DNA of 64,000 bases from Planctomyces sp. SH-PL62. GTDB lineage: Bacteria; Planctomycetota; Planctomycetia; Planctomycetales; Planctomycetaceae. Every line of letters starts with the position of its first letter. Within the stretch, counting starts at the first letter, position 1. The translations under genes were made by a program, and so were the position numbers. Shown here one piece after another: positions 9,612 through 17,373 of this stretch. The DNA is taken from positions 1 through 64,000 of the forward strand of contig CAMDEA010000013.1 of the NCBI GenBank assembly GCA_945893045.1. The letters are read 5' to 3'. The notes under the pieces are model-generated. The model was not told where the DNA came from and made no database searches. It saw only the letters and a list, made by a program, of their open reading frames with translations.

Positions 9612-11735
9612 CTACTTTTGTGCCGCCTGAGGATTCTTCAACATCGTGGCGTAGTCCAGCGCGATTTGCAGCACTTCGTTGTTGTAGGTTCCGTTGAGAC
9701 CATCGTCCGGGAAAATGGGGGCGTCGTTGCCGCGCACCGAAGGGTCATCCTTGTCGGTTTCCGCCTGCTCCTTCTTGTCCTGATTGCGTTCGGATCTCAA
9801 GACCGACTCATTGAGCGAGATGGACTTGCGATTCTTGCGATCCACGTAGCGAGCGATGTCTTTCTTGATCTCCGTAAACTTCTCGTCAACGGAGACACGC
9901 TTGTCCGAGCGGTCGCGGAGATGCGAGATCAACTTCTCGCTGGCCATGTCCGCCGAGGCGTGTGAGGCCGGGGGAATGCGGTCGAATTCCAGAGCGTTGT
10001 CCAGCGACGTTTCACCGAGATCCATCTTGTCGATCAAGGAGGGGAGCACGATGTCCGACTTGACGCCATCCCGCTGCGTGCTGTCGCCATTGACGCGATA
10101 AAATTGTTGGATGGTCAGCTTCAGCGCACCACGATCCTGACGATTGAAGATTGCCATTCCCGTTGTCACGGGCATCACGTTTTGAACCGTGCCTTTTCCG
10201 TGTGTGGTCGAGTCGCCGACGATGATGCCCCGCTGATAGTCCTTGATGACGGCCGCGAAAATCTCCGAGGCGGAAGCGGAGAGCCTGTTGCAAATCACCA
10301 CCAACGGTCCACTGTAGGCGACGCCGTCGATGTCATCGTCGTGCGACTTGATCCGGCCGCGTTCGTCTTTGACCTGCACGATCGGACCTTTGTCGACGAA
10401 CAAACCGGAGACGTCGATCGCTTCGCTGAGCGCACCGCCGCCGTTGGTCCGCAGGTCAATCACCAGCACATCGACGCCCCCTTGTTTCTGAAACTTCTGC
10501 AACACGGTCTGCACGTCGCGAGCAGTGCTCTTGGCATTGTCGGCACCCTCTTGGAACGCTTGGAAATCTCGATAGAAGGAGGGGATGTTGATGACGCCGA
10601 TCTTCCCTGTGCGGTCACCAAACCGCTTGTCGGCCTGAATGATTTCCCCTTTGACTTCCTGATTGGTCAGCTCGATCTTCTTGCGAGTCAATTCGTAGAG
10701 CACGACTTCGCTGGTGTCTCCCTTCTTGATCTGCAGGCGGACTTTGGTGCCGCGCTTGCCGCGAATCAGGCGGACGACCTTGCTGAGCTTCATTTCCATG
10801 ATGTCGATCATCTCGCCGGTCTCTTGGCCAACCGCCAGGATCTTGTCGCCGGCTTTGAGCCGGCCGTCTTCGGAGGCGGCTCCCGGTTTGACGATCTCGT
10901 TGATGATCGTGAAGCCGTCTTCGGAACGGAGTTGTGCTCCGATGCCGTCGAGGTTGAGGGCGATCGCGATCTTGAACTCTTCCTCCGACTGCGGCGACAT
11001 GTAGCTGGAATGCGGATCGAAGCAGTGCGTCAACGAGGAGAGGTACATCTCCAGCTTCTCGGCATCCTCGGTTTCCTTCGCGGCCTTTTGGAACACCTTA
11101 TACCGCTTGTGCAGCCGCTCCTGCGGATCGACCGGTGCGGTGCTGGCCGGCTCCCGGCCAGGGAGGGCAGCTTTGGGTTTCGTCTTGCCAGAGGCGAGAT
11201 CCTCGTTGTCGAGCTTCGCGTTGAGCAGTTCAAATTTGATACGTCGCCGCCAACGGTCGTTCAATTCGTCCTGGTTTGCGGCCCAGGCGATCTTGTCGGG
11301 GTCAACTTCGATGGACTCGTCCACCGTGTAGTCGTGCGGCGTGTCGATCAGCTTGTGAGCGATCTCCAACTGACGTTCGAGGCGTTGCGAATACATGTCC
11401 CACACGTCGTAGGCGAACTGAGTGTTTCCCGCCTTCACCAGATCATCGAGCGTGGTCTTGTACTTCAGTAATTCGGTGATGTCCGGCTGCGTGAAGTAGA
11501 GCTTCTGCGGATCGAGTGTCTTCATGAATCGATCCAGCAGCTTCCCTGAAATCTGATCGTCGATCGGGTGCTGACTGATGTGAAACTTCTGGATCATGCT
11601 GCAAACGAGCTTCGTCGTTTGCTCGTCATTCGGGTGATTCGCCGCCAGGCGATCAGCGAAGCCAGTGACTCCGGCCAGAAGGAATAGTCCCGCACACAAA
11701 GTCCACGCGGTTCGAGACGGGTTCGTCAGCTTCAT
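9612..11735 (-). CDS. prc: Tail-specific (C-terminal processing) protease
   Basis: A 707-aa periplasmic S41 protease of the Prc/Tsp type, close to the length of E. coli Prc. A signal peptide (LCAGLFLLAGVTGFA) is followed by a long helical N-terminal domain (PQKLYFTQPDI, typical of Prc), a PDZ domain (about 255-345, IGAQLRSEDGFTIINEI and GRLKAGDKILAVG) and the S41 core. The core has DVLVIDLRTNGGGALSEAI, SASASEIFAA with the nucleophile near 488, and HGKGTVQ with the general-base lysine near 512. The C-terminal region (KEEDIARY-like KKDIARYVDRKNR) matches the extra domain of the family. It degrades or trims proteins from their C-termini in the periplasm. GGAAG lies 7 nt before ATG 11735. Confidence 0.93.
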   Translation of the reverse strand: MKLTNPSRTAWTLCAGLFLLAGVTGFADRLAANHPNDEQTTKLVCSMIQKFHISQHPIDDQISGKLLDRFMKTLDPQKLYFTQPDITELLKYKTTLDDLVKAGNTQFAYDVWDMYSQRLERQLEIAHKLIDTPHDYTVDESIEVDPDKIAWAANQDELNDRWRRRIKFELLNAKLDNEDLASGKTKPKAALPGREPASTAPVDPQERLHKRYKVFQKAAKETEDAEKLEMYLSSLTHCFDPHSSYMSPQSEEEFKIAIALNLDGIGAQLRSEDGFTIINEIVKPGAASEDGRLKAGDKILAVGQETGEMIDIMEMKLSKVVRLIRGKRGTKVRLQIKKGDTSEVVLYELTRKKIELTNQEVKGEIIQADKRFGDRTGKIGVINIPSFYRDFQAFQEGADNAKSTARDVQTVLQKFQKQGGVDVLVIDLRTNGGGALSEAIDVSGLFVDKGPIVQVKDERGRIKSHDDDIDGVAYSGPLVVICNRLSASASEIFAAVIKDYQRGIIVGDSTTHGKGTVQNVMPVTTGMAIFNRQDRGALKLTIQQFYRVNGDSTQRDGVKSDIVLPSLIDKMDLGETSLDNALEFDRIPPASHASADMASEKLISHLRDRSDKRVSVDEKFTEIKKDIARYVDRKNRKSISLNESVLRSERNQDKKEQAETDKDDPSVRGNDAPIFPDDGLNGTYNNEVLQIALDYATMLKNPQAAQK

Positions 11736-11875
11736 GAGGTGCTTCCGGTGAACAAGAGCGACGGAAATGTTGAGCGAATAAGCTCATTCTGAAACGCCAA
11801 AGCGATAGTAGTTCAACCCCCGAAACGGGACAAGAGGTTGTCTGCGAGAGCCAACGCGAGTGCGGTCTTCCCTCA

Positions 11876-11975
11876 AGTAACCCGCAGCGTCAGCGAGGGC
11901 TTGCGCTCATCACCGCGAACATTCCGAAACCAAAGTCTCATGAAGTGTTCGCCCTCGCTCACGCTTCGGGTTACT
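11876..11975. repeat. Inverted repeat between prc and the alpha/beta hydrolase
   Basis: The arms 11876-11900 and 11951-11975 pair at 23 of 25 positions. Each reads AGTAACCCGMAGCGTSAGCG, that is GTAA followed by a small GC stem. It lies upstream of prc and ends 7 nt before the stop of the next minus-strand gene, so it fills the 246-nt intergenic gap. Confidence 0.8.
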
Positions 11976-11981
11976 TCGAAC

Positions 11982-13970
11982 TCATTTGGATTCGACGCGA
12001 CGCGGAGCGACCAATGCCTGCAACTGCGGCACATCAAAATGCTCCAGCAGACCGAAGCAGAACAACTCAGCGGCTTCGCTGACTCCGCGATTCTGCTCGA
12101 TCACAAATTGCTTGAGGCTCACCATCGCGTCACGCTGAATGACATCCCCGACCGCTTGCGGTTCCAGCGCGGCGGCGACGAGCGTGATGAGGCTCGCACG
12201 CGGCCCGACCGAGTGCAGCGTCACCGTGCGTCCCGCGCGATCGGTGTCGTGAGCATGTCGCGCGATCGCCACCAATTGACTGGCCTGCACGCCGAGCGGT
12301 CGGTCCCCCACGGTGTCGAGCATCAGTCCCCACAGCCAGTCGCGCGATGCGTACTTCGATTCGCCGAAGAACAGCAGATCGACCGCGAGCACTCGTTGCC
12401 CGCCTGCCAGGAGTTTTTCGATGTCGTCCACAACTGCGGCTCGGCCCGCATCGGCAACGACGACCGTGGTCCCTTTCGATTCGCCGCGTGTCAGTTCCAC
12501 GACCGGGACCGTCCATGTATTACTCAGTCGCAAGCGAAAACGCTGAATCTGGGTCGCCGCGTTGGCGGACGGCGAGTCGGCTGCGACGACCGGTTCGGCC
12601 TCCACGTCGTAATCCTTGGCGGCCACGATTTGGGCAAGCCGCTTGCGTCGCTGAGCTTGCCACTCCTGCTTTGCCGATTTGTCGGCGGGGGCTTCGTCCG
12701 GGTGGGGCAACGTCGCGGCGAGCGATTTCGCCAGCGAGGTGAACGTCGCGTTGTTCTCCGGGACGGTGACGAGCAACTCGTCGAGTGTTTTGATTTCGTC
12801 TTTCTCGCCGACGATTTCTTTCGCATCGAAATCTTTCGAGCCGTTGTAGAAGAACGCTCCGACCGCGCGATAAAAGGCTTCGCGGTTGTCTTGGCCGAAG
12901 TTGTGATCGCCGGGGACGTGATTGACGTGCGAGACCAGCCGGTCCGTCTCACCGAAGAGGGCATAGACCGGGCGACAACTCGCCAGCAGCGGCGGCAGGG
13001 CGTGGCCGGCGGCGAAACAACAATTGTCGTGCGCGTTGAACGTCAGCAAGGTCGCTCGCGGAGCACGCATCGCCGTCAGATGGATGTAATCGACGTACTT
13101 GCCGAGATCGCACGGCGTTTGCTCTGAATCGCCAAGATCGCTGCCGTAGCGGGCACGTGTGAGGTAACTCGAATAGCCGGCGACCGGATTGGCCAACGTC
13201 ACGCGCGGATCAAGTCCGCTGATGAAGATCGTCTGCCAGCCACCGCCCGACAGGCCGGAGACGGCAACTCGATACGGATCGGCGTTCGGGAGAGTCAGCA
13301 ACAGGTCGATGCCTTTCGACATCGCCAGATAAAACGGAGCAATACCGCTGCTGCCGCACAGGTCGAGCTGATTCATTTTCACATGGCTGAAGCCGTCTTG
13401 TTTGAGTTGCCCCATGCCAAACCATTCCGTGTTGAGCACGATCATGCCGCGCTTCACCAGATTGATGCAGCGAATCTGCTTGTAGTCGGCCGCCTTGCCC
13501 TTGCCGTCATGGCCGTTGACATTGAGCACGACCGGCACTTCGTCGCCTCGCTTCCGGACCTGTCGATCGACGAGTTTTTCCGGCAAATACAGCAACGCCG
13601 GAATCCACATCCCCGGCAAGCACTCATAACGCAGTTTTTTCACGACGTAACCTGGTCCACGCATCGGCTCGCCGACATATTCGATCCCCAGCGGATGATC
13701 ACGCCACTTGGCGGCCTCGCCACGAAAGACAACTTTGTCGAGCACTTCCTGTCGCCACTTCGCCGCGAGCGCATCCCAATCCTTCGTGGTCTTCACCTCC
13801 GGAAGCTTCGGGATGCGGCGTTCGAGATAGACCTGCGTTTCTTCCAGCGACGTCTGCGGAGTGATGATCGGTCGAGACAATTCCGCCTTGAGGTCCAACG
13901 GTTCGGCCGCGAACAACGCGCGACTCGTCATGAGGGTTAAGCAGCAAATTGCGATCAAACAGAAACGCAT
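11982..13970 (-). CDS. Secreted alpha/beta hydrolase (acetyl xylan esterase-like), two hydrolase-like halves
   Basis: About 662 aa. I chose ATG 13970 because it opens the signal peptide MRFCLIAICCLTLMTSRALF and follows AAGGAT; starts 4 and 8 codons upstream are possible. The first half has the esterase pattern: PVVLNVNGHDG (oxyanion region), the nucleophile elbow GLSGGGW with Ser near 241, LLTFNAHDNCCFA, and an acid/histidine pair probably in LFGETDRLV and PGDHNFG. The second half (about 480-660) has a weaker alpha/beta-hydrolase look (TTVVVADAG, LAVDLLFFGES, LHSVGPRA), suggesting a degenerate duplicated domain. Such planctomycete proteins are often annotated as acetyl xylan esterases or dienelactone hydrolases; the substrate is unknown. 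Confidence 0.8.
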   Translation of the reverse strand: MRFCLIAICCLTLMTSRALFAAEPLDLKAELSRPIITPQTSLEETQVYLERRIPKLPEVKTTKDWDALAAKWRQEVLDKVVFRGEAAKWRDHPLGIEYVGEPMRGPGYVVKKLRYECLPGMWIPALLYLPEKLVDRQVRKRGDEVPVVLNVNGHDGKGKAADYKQIRCINLVKRGMIVLNTEWFGMGQLKQDGFSHVKMNQLDLCGSSGIAPFYLAMSKGIDLLLTLPNADPYRVAVSGLSGGGWQTIFISGLDPRVTLANPVAGYSSYLTRARYGSDLGDSEQTPCDLGKYVDYIHLTAMRAPRATLLTFNAHDNCCFAAGHALPPLLASCRPVYALFGETDRLVSHVNHVPGDHNFGQDNREAFYRAVGAFFYNGSKDFDAKEIVGEKDEIKTLDELLVTVPENNATFTSLAKSLAATLPHPDEAPADKSAKQEWQAQRRKRLAQIVAAKDYDVEAEPVVAADSPSANAATQIQRFRLRLSNTWTVPVVELTRGESKGTTVVVADAGRAAVVDDIEKLLAGGQRVLAVDLLFFGESKYASRDWLWGLMLDTVGDRPLGVQASQLVAIARHAHDTDRAGRTVTLHSVGPRASLITLVAAALEPQAVGDVIQRDAMVSLKQFVIEQNRGVSEAAELFCFGLLEHFDVPQLQALVAPRRVESK

Positions 13971-13999
13971 GATGATTGTCATCCTTTCGGGCAAGCGAC

Positions 14000-14063
14000 C
14001 GTAGCCTGACTCTCCGAGTCGGGACGGTTTCTTTTCGCTCCCGACTCGGAGAGTCAGGCTACG
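14000..14063. repeat. Inverted repeat, 25-nt perfect arms, GTAG-headed
   Basis: The arms 14000-14024 and 14039-14063 are perfect reverse complements around a 14-nt spacer. Each arm begins CGTAG and holds the hairpin GACTC-TCC-GAGTC. It lies between the hydrolase start and the channel gene end, both on the minus strand. Confidence 0.9.
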
Positions 14064-14087
14064 TCGCGGCTGCGTTCGCCGCCAGCA

Positions 14088-15359
14088 TCATGAGGGAAGC
14101 GCCTGCTGCCGGCGCTCGGCTTCTTCGCGGACGAACCCCGCGAAATCGGGGAAGTAGGCCAGGACACGCTCGAACGATTCCTTGTCGAACGAATACATGT
14201 CGCAGAAATCGACCGCTCGAATGCTGGCCGTGCGCGGACGCTGAAACAGCAGGGCGATCTCGCCAAAAAAATCGCCATCGGTCAGCGTGCTCAGAATCGT
14301 CTGGCCGTCCTCGGCGATGACTTCGACGGTGCCGCGGCTGATGAAATACATGTGCCGGCCGATCTCGCCTGCACGAAAGATGTAGTCGCCCGGCGTGAAC
14401 AGCGCGGCCCGCAGCTCGACCGCGATTTCACGGAGGAGCAGCGGGCTGGCTCCGCGAAACAGCGGCACCTTCTCGATGAACTCGCGCTTCATGGCGACCG
14501 CGATTTCAATTCGCAGCGGTTCCGGCAACTCGCTGAGAATGATCGCCTCGTCGTAGCCCAGATGCCGCTCCCACAAGAAGGTGTAATAGTCGTAGATGCG
14601 CCGCTGCAGACCGGTTGGAATTTTGCGGTAGCGCAGAAAGTTCGCCAGCCGATCGAGGCTGGAGTGGTAATGCGCCTGGACCTGATCGATGTTCGCCAGC
14701 ATGTGCGCCACGTTACCGATGCCGTAACCGAACAGCCCGACGCCAAAGAGCATCGTCATAATCGCATACATCATCTGCGGCGCGGTGTCCGGCGTGATGT
14801 CGCCGTAGCCGACCGTCGCCAGTGTGGTGATGGTCCAATACAGCGCCTTCAGATAGTGCATCGCATTATCATCGTCCGGCACGCGATCTCGCAGGCTCGC
14901 CCAGCCACAAGCAATCCAGTGTGCGATCAGCAGCATCCAAAACACGAAGAAAATCAGACGGAGCAGGCTGGCGTTGTGAATGTCTCGCCGCCGCCATTGT
15001 CGCATCATCTGATTCAGACGCGGGAGCTTCATCAGCCGCAGCGCCAGCCAGCCGACCGGTCCGCCGAACAATGCGAGCGGAATCACTCCTGGCAGATCCA
15101 CCAGCAGCCACCAGCGTGACTCGCGGGGCGTGGCGGTCGCCTCCGTTTCGCCGCGTCGTGAAAACAGATGCCGCCAACGAATCCACAAGTCCACCGCAAA
15201 CAGCAAAGTGACAAGCCCCGAGACAACTTTCCCGACCGTTCGCTGATGAGCGCCGAATTCCAATTGCCAAGGGACGTCGATCGCCACCCAGATGATTCCA
15301 GCAGCGAGCAGCACGTCCCAACCGTGGTCTCGTCGTCGTCGATCGTGCTCGTTGGACAT
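14088..15359 (-). CDS. Cyclic nucleotide-binding voltage-gated-type K+ channel
   Basis: A 423-aa six-helix channel. The S4-like segment LALRLMKLPRLNQ carries spaced basic residues, and the pore loop TTLATVGYGD (filter about 182-187) is the K+-selective signature. A C-linker (YRKIPTGLQRRIYDYYTFLW) leads to a cyclic nucleotide-binding domain (about 300-410, GDYIFRAGEIG, GDFFGEIALL, RPRTASIRA with the phosphate-binding arginine). It resembles bacterial MloK1/HCN-like channels gated by cAMP, but the C-linker is longer than in MloK1. AAGGA lies 6 nt before ATG 15359. Palindromes flank the gene on both sides, suggesting it is transcribed alone. Confidence 0.92.
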   Translation of the reverse strand: MSNEHDRRRRDHGWDVLLAAGIIWVAIDVPWQLEFGAHQRTVGKVVSGLVTLLFAVDLWIRWRHLFSRRGETEATATPRESRWWLLVDLPGVIPLALFGGPVGWLALRLMKLPRLNQMMRQWRRRDIHNASLLRLIFFVFWMLLIAHWIACGWASLRDRVPDDDNAMHYLKALYWTITTLATVGYGDITPDTAPQMMYAIMTMLFGVGLFGYGIGNVAHMLANIDQVQAHYHSSLDRLANFLRYRKIPTGLQRRIYDYYTFLWERHLGYDEAIILSELPEPLRIEIAVAMKREFIEKVPLFRGASPLLLREIAVELRAALFTPGDYIFRAGEIGRHMYFISRGTVEVIAEDGQTILSTLTDGDFFGEIALLFQRPRTASIRAVDFCDMYSFDKESFERVLAYFPDFAGFVREEAERRQQALPS

Positions 15360-15385
15360 GGCATCCTTCCATGTTGGATCGGTCA

Positions 15386-15453
15386 GGGGTCAGGCACTTC
15401 GGAATTTCGGAATTGGCCGAGGCCAATTCCGAAATTCCGAAATGCCTGCCCCC
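15386..15453. repeat. Near-perfect palindrome, 33-nt arms with 2-nt centre
   Basis: The arms 15386-15418 and 15421-15453 pair at 31 of 33 positions around the central GA. The arms contain the direct repeat GGAATT.CGGAATT. It sits between the channel start and the gatB end and would form a very stable hairpin on either strand. Confidence 0.9.
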
Positions 15454-15478
15454 GGTGAGTAACCTTGGTGTTACGCAG

Positions 15479-16993
15479 TCACGGCTTGCTAAGTTCGTCA
15501 ACCAGCATCTGCCGGACGACCTTCGCGTCGGCACCTTTGAGTTCCTTCATGATCTGCCCGATCAACGAGCCGGCGGCGGCCTGCTTGCCCGATTTGAAAT
15601 CGGCGACTGGCTTCGGATTGCGAGCGATGACTCCAGCAATGATGGCCGTGATCGCGCCGGTGTCGTTGACGATCGCCAACCCGCGATCGGCGATGAACTT
15701 TTCGGCCAGTGCAGTGCTCAGGTCAACCGCCTCGTGACGTTCGGTCGCGGCGTCATGTTCGGCCAGCAACGCCTCGAAGACTTCGCGAGCACTCTTCACC
15801 GTGAGCTGATTGGCGGTGACACGTTTCAATAAATCGCCCAGCACGGCTGGCGGGATCGGAAAGGCGTCGATGCTCAACGAACGGCTGTTGAGTTCGCGTT
15901 GCACATCCTGCGTGAGCCAGTTGGCCGCTTGCTTTCCGTCGCCGCAAAGCTTCGCGACTTGTTCAAAGTAGCCGGTGAAGTGATCCCCTTGTGAGACGAT
16001 GACGTCTGCGTCGTAATGTGAGAGGCCGAGGTCAGCGCGATATCGGCGACGGCGTGACGCCGGGAGTTCACAGAGTTCGGCTTTGACTTCGGCGAAGAAC
16101 TCATCGCTGACCGTCACCGGTGTGAGATCGGGGTCGGGGAAGTAGCGGTAGTCGCTGGCCTCTTCCTTGCCGCGCTGCGCGAACGTCGTGCCCCGATTCG
16201 CGTCCCAGCCTCGCGTCTGCTTAGCGACGTCGCCGAGCTTCGCATGAGTCCGCTCCCAATCTTCGATTTGCCGAGCAACTTCAAATTCAATCGCCTGCTC
16301 AACACCGCGAAAGCTGTTGAGGTTTTTGACTTCGACGATCGGCGTCGCGATCTTCTGGCCGTCGTCGGTATGAACCCACAAGTTGACGTTTGCGTCGCAC
16401 CGCAGAGACCCTTCCTGCATGTTGCAGTCGGAGACACCGATGTAAGTCAGCAAGAGTTTCAACTCTTCCAAATACGTCTTGGCTTCGGCCGCCGACCGCA
16501 AATCGGGCTGACTGACGATCTCCAACAGCGGCGTTCCCGCCCGGTTCAAATCGACGTGACTGTCGTGGCCACGGCCCGACTCATCATGGATATTCTTTCC
16601 GGCGTCCTCTTCGAGATGAGCACGAATCAGCCGGATCCTTTTCGTCTCGCCCTTTTCGATGTCCGTGTCGATCTCAACAAAGCCGTTGCTGCTGAACGGC
16701 AAATCGTACTGGCTGATCTGATACCCCTTCGGCAGATCGGGATAGTAATACTGCTTGCGATCCCACTTCGTGAACCGAGCGATGTCGCAGCCCAAAGCCA
16801 GCGCCGTTTTCAACGACAGCCGAAACGCCGTCCGGTTCATCACCGGCAACGAACCCGGCAGCCCCAGACACACCGGGCACGTTTGCACGTTGGGATTGTC
16901 CGGATTGAACGCCGACGAGCATCCGCAAAAGATCTTCGTCTTCGTCTGCAATTGGACGTGAACTTCCAGGCCAATGATGGTTTCGTAGTGCAT
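15479..16993 (-). CDS. gatB: Aspartyl/glutamyl-tRNA amidotransferase subunit B
   Basis: 504 aa, the normal full length. The N-terminus [20 protein letters not shown] and the four zinc-ligand cysteines in FCGCSS and [10 protein letters not shown] are diagnostic, followed by [15 protein letters not shown] and RIHLEED-like [10 protein letters not shown]. The helical domain and YqeY-like tail ([24 protein letters not shown]) complete the protein. With GatA and GatC it converts Glu-tRNA(Gln) or Asp-tRNA(Asn) to the amidated form; neither partner is in the window, so the operon is split. Confidence 0.97.
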   Translation of the reverse strand: MHYETIIGLEVHVQLQTKTKIFCGCSSAFNPDNPNVQTCPVCLGLPGSLPVMNRTAFRLSLKTALALGCDIARFTKWDRKQYYYPDLPKGYQISQYDLPFSSNGFVEIDTDIEKGETKRIRLIRAHLEEDAGKNIHDESGRGHDSHVDLNRAGTPLLEIVSQPDLRSAAEAKTYLEELKLLLTYIGVSDCNMQEGSLRCDANVNLWVHTDDGQKIATPIVEVKNLNSFRGVEQAIEFEVARQIEDWERTHAKLGDVAKQTRGWDANRGTTFAQRGKEEASDYRYFPDPDLTPVTVSDEFFAEVKAELCELPASRRRRYRADLGLSHYDADVIVSQGDHFTGYFEQVAKLCGDGKQAANWLTQDVQRELNSRSLSIDAFPIPPAVLGDLLKRVTANQLTVKSAREVFEALLAEHDAATERHEAVDLSTALAEKFIADRGLAIVNDTGAITAIIAGVIARNPKPVADFKSGKQAAAGSLIGQIMKELKGADAKVVRQMLVDELSKP

Positions 16994-17224
16994 AAGCTCT
17001 TAGGTCTGCCTGTCAAAAATGAAGCCGCGCCCGTCAGGAAGCGGTTGCAAGCCGTTGAAAACACCTGTGACGTCACCCTGATTGCGATTCTGATTCGTCG
17101 TCCTCAGCGCGGCGAGCAAGATACTGGCTGAGTGAGTGCCAACCAAGACCCGGTTCCCGATCGTGATCACTCGGTGGATCCTCCGAAGTCGGTCTCGAGC
17201 GTCCGTCCTTCGTCACGTCTCGAT

Positions 17225-17294
17225 TTTTCGCCCTTCATTTTCTGCCGGCGTCCGACGGCTCTCGGCTGAGGCAGCGAAAAATGAAGGGCGAAAA
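17225..17294. repeat. Inverted repeat upstream of the DUF1549/1553 gene
   Basis: The arms TTTTCGCCCTTCATTTT at 17225-17241 and the reverse complement at 17278-17294 are perfect over 17 nt. The 380-nt gap between the divergent gatB and DUF1549/1553 starts holds nothing else I can identify. Confidence 0.75.
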
Positions 17295-17373
17295 TTAGGA
17301 TTCATTGACCGGCAGAACTTGTGAGCCTCGATATCATCCCGCGACCACGGAATTCCAATTGGAAAGAGCCCCG

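Noticed and set aside
10104-11471. 455-codon open frame antisense to prc
   Set aside because: A shadow frame; Prc motifs on the minus strand are unmistakable.
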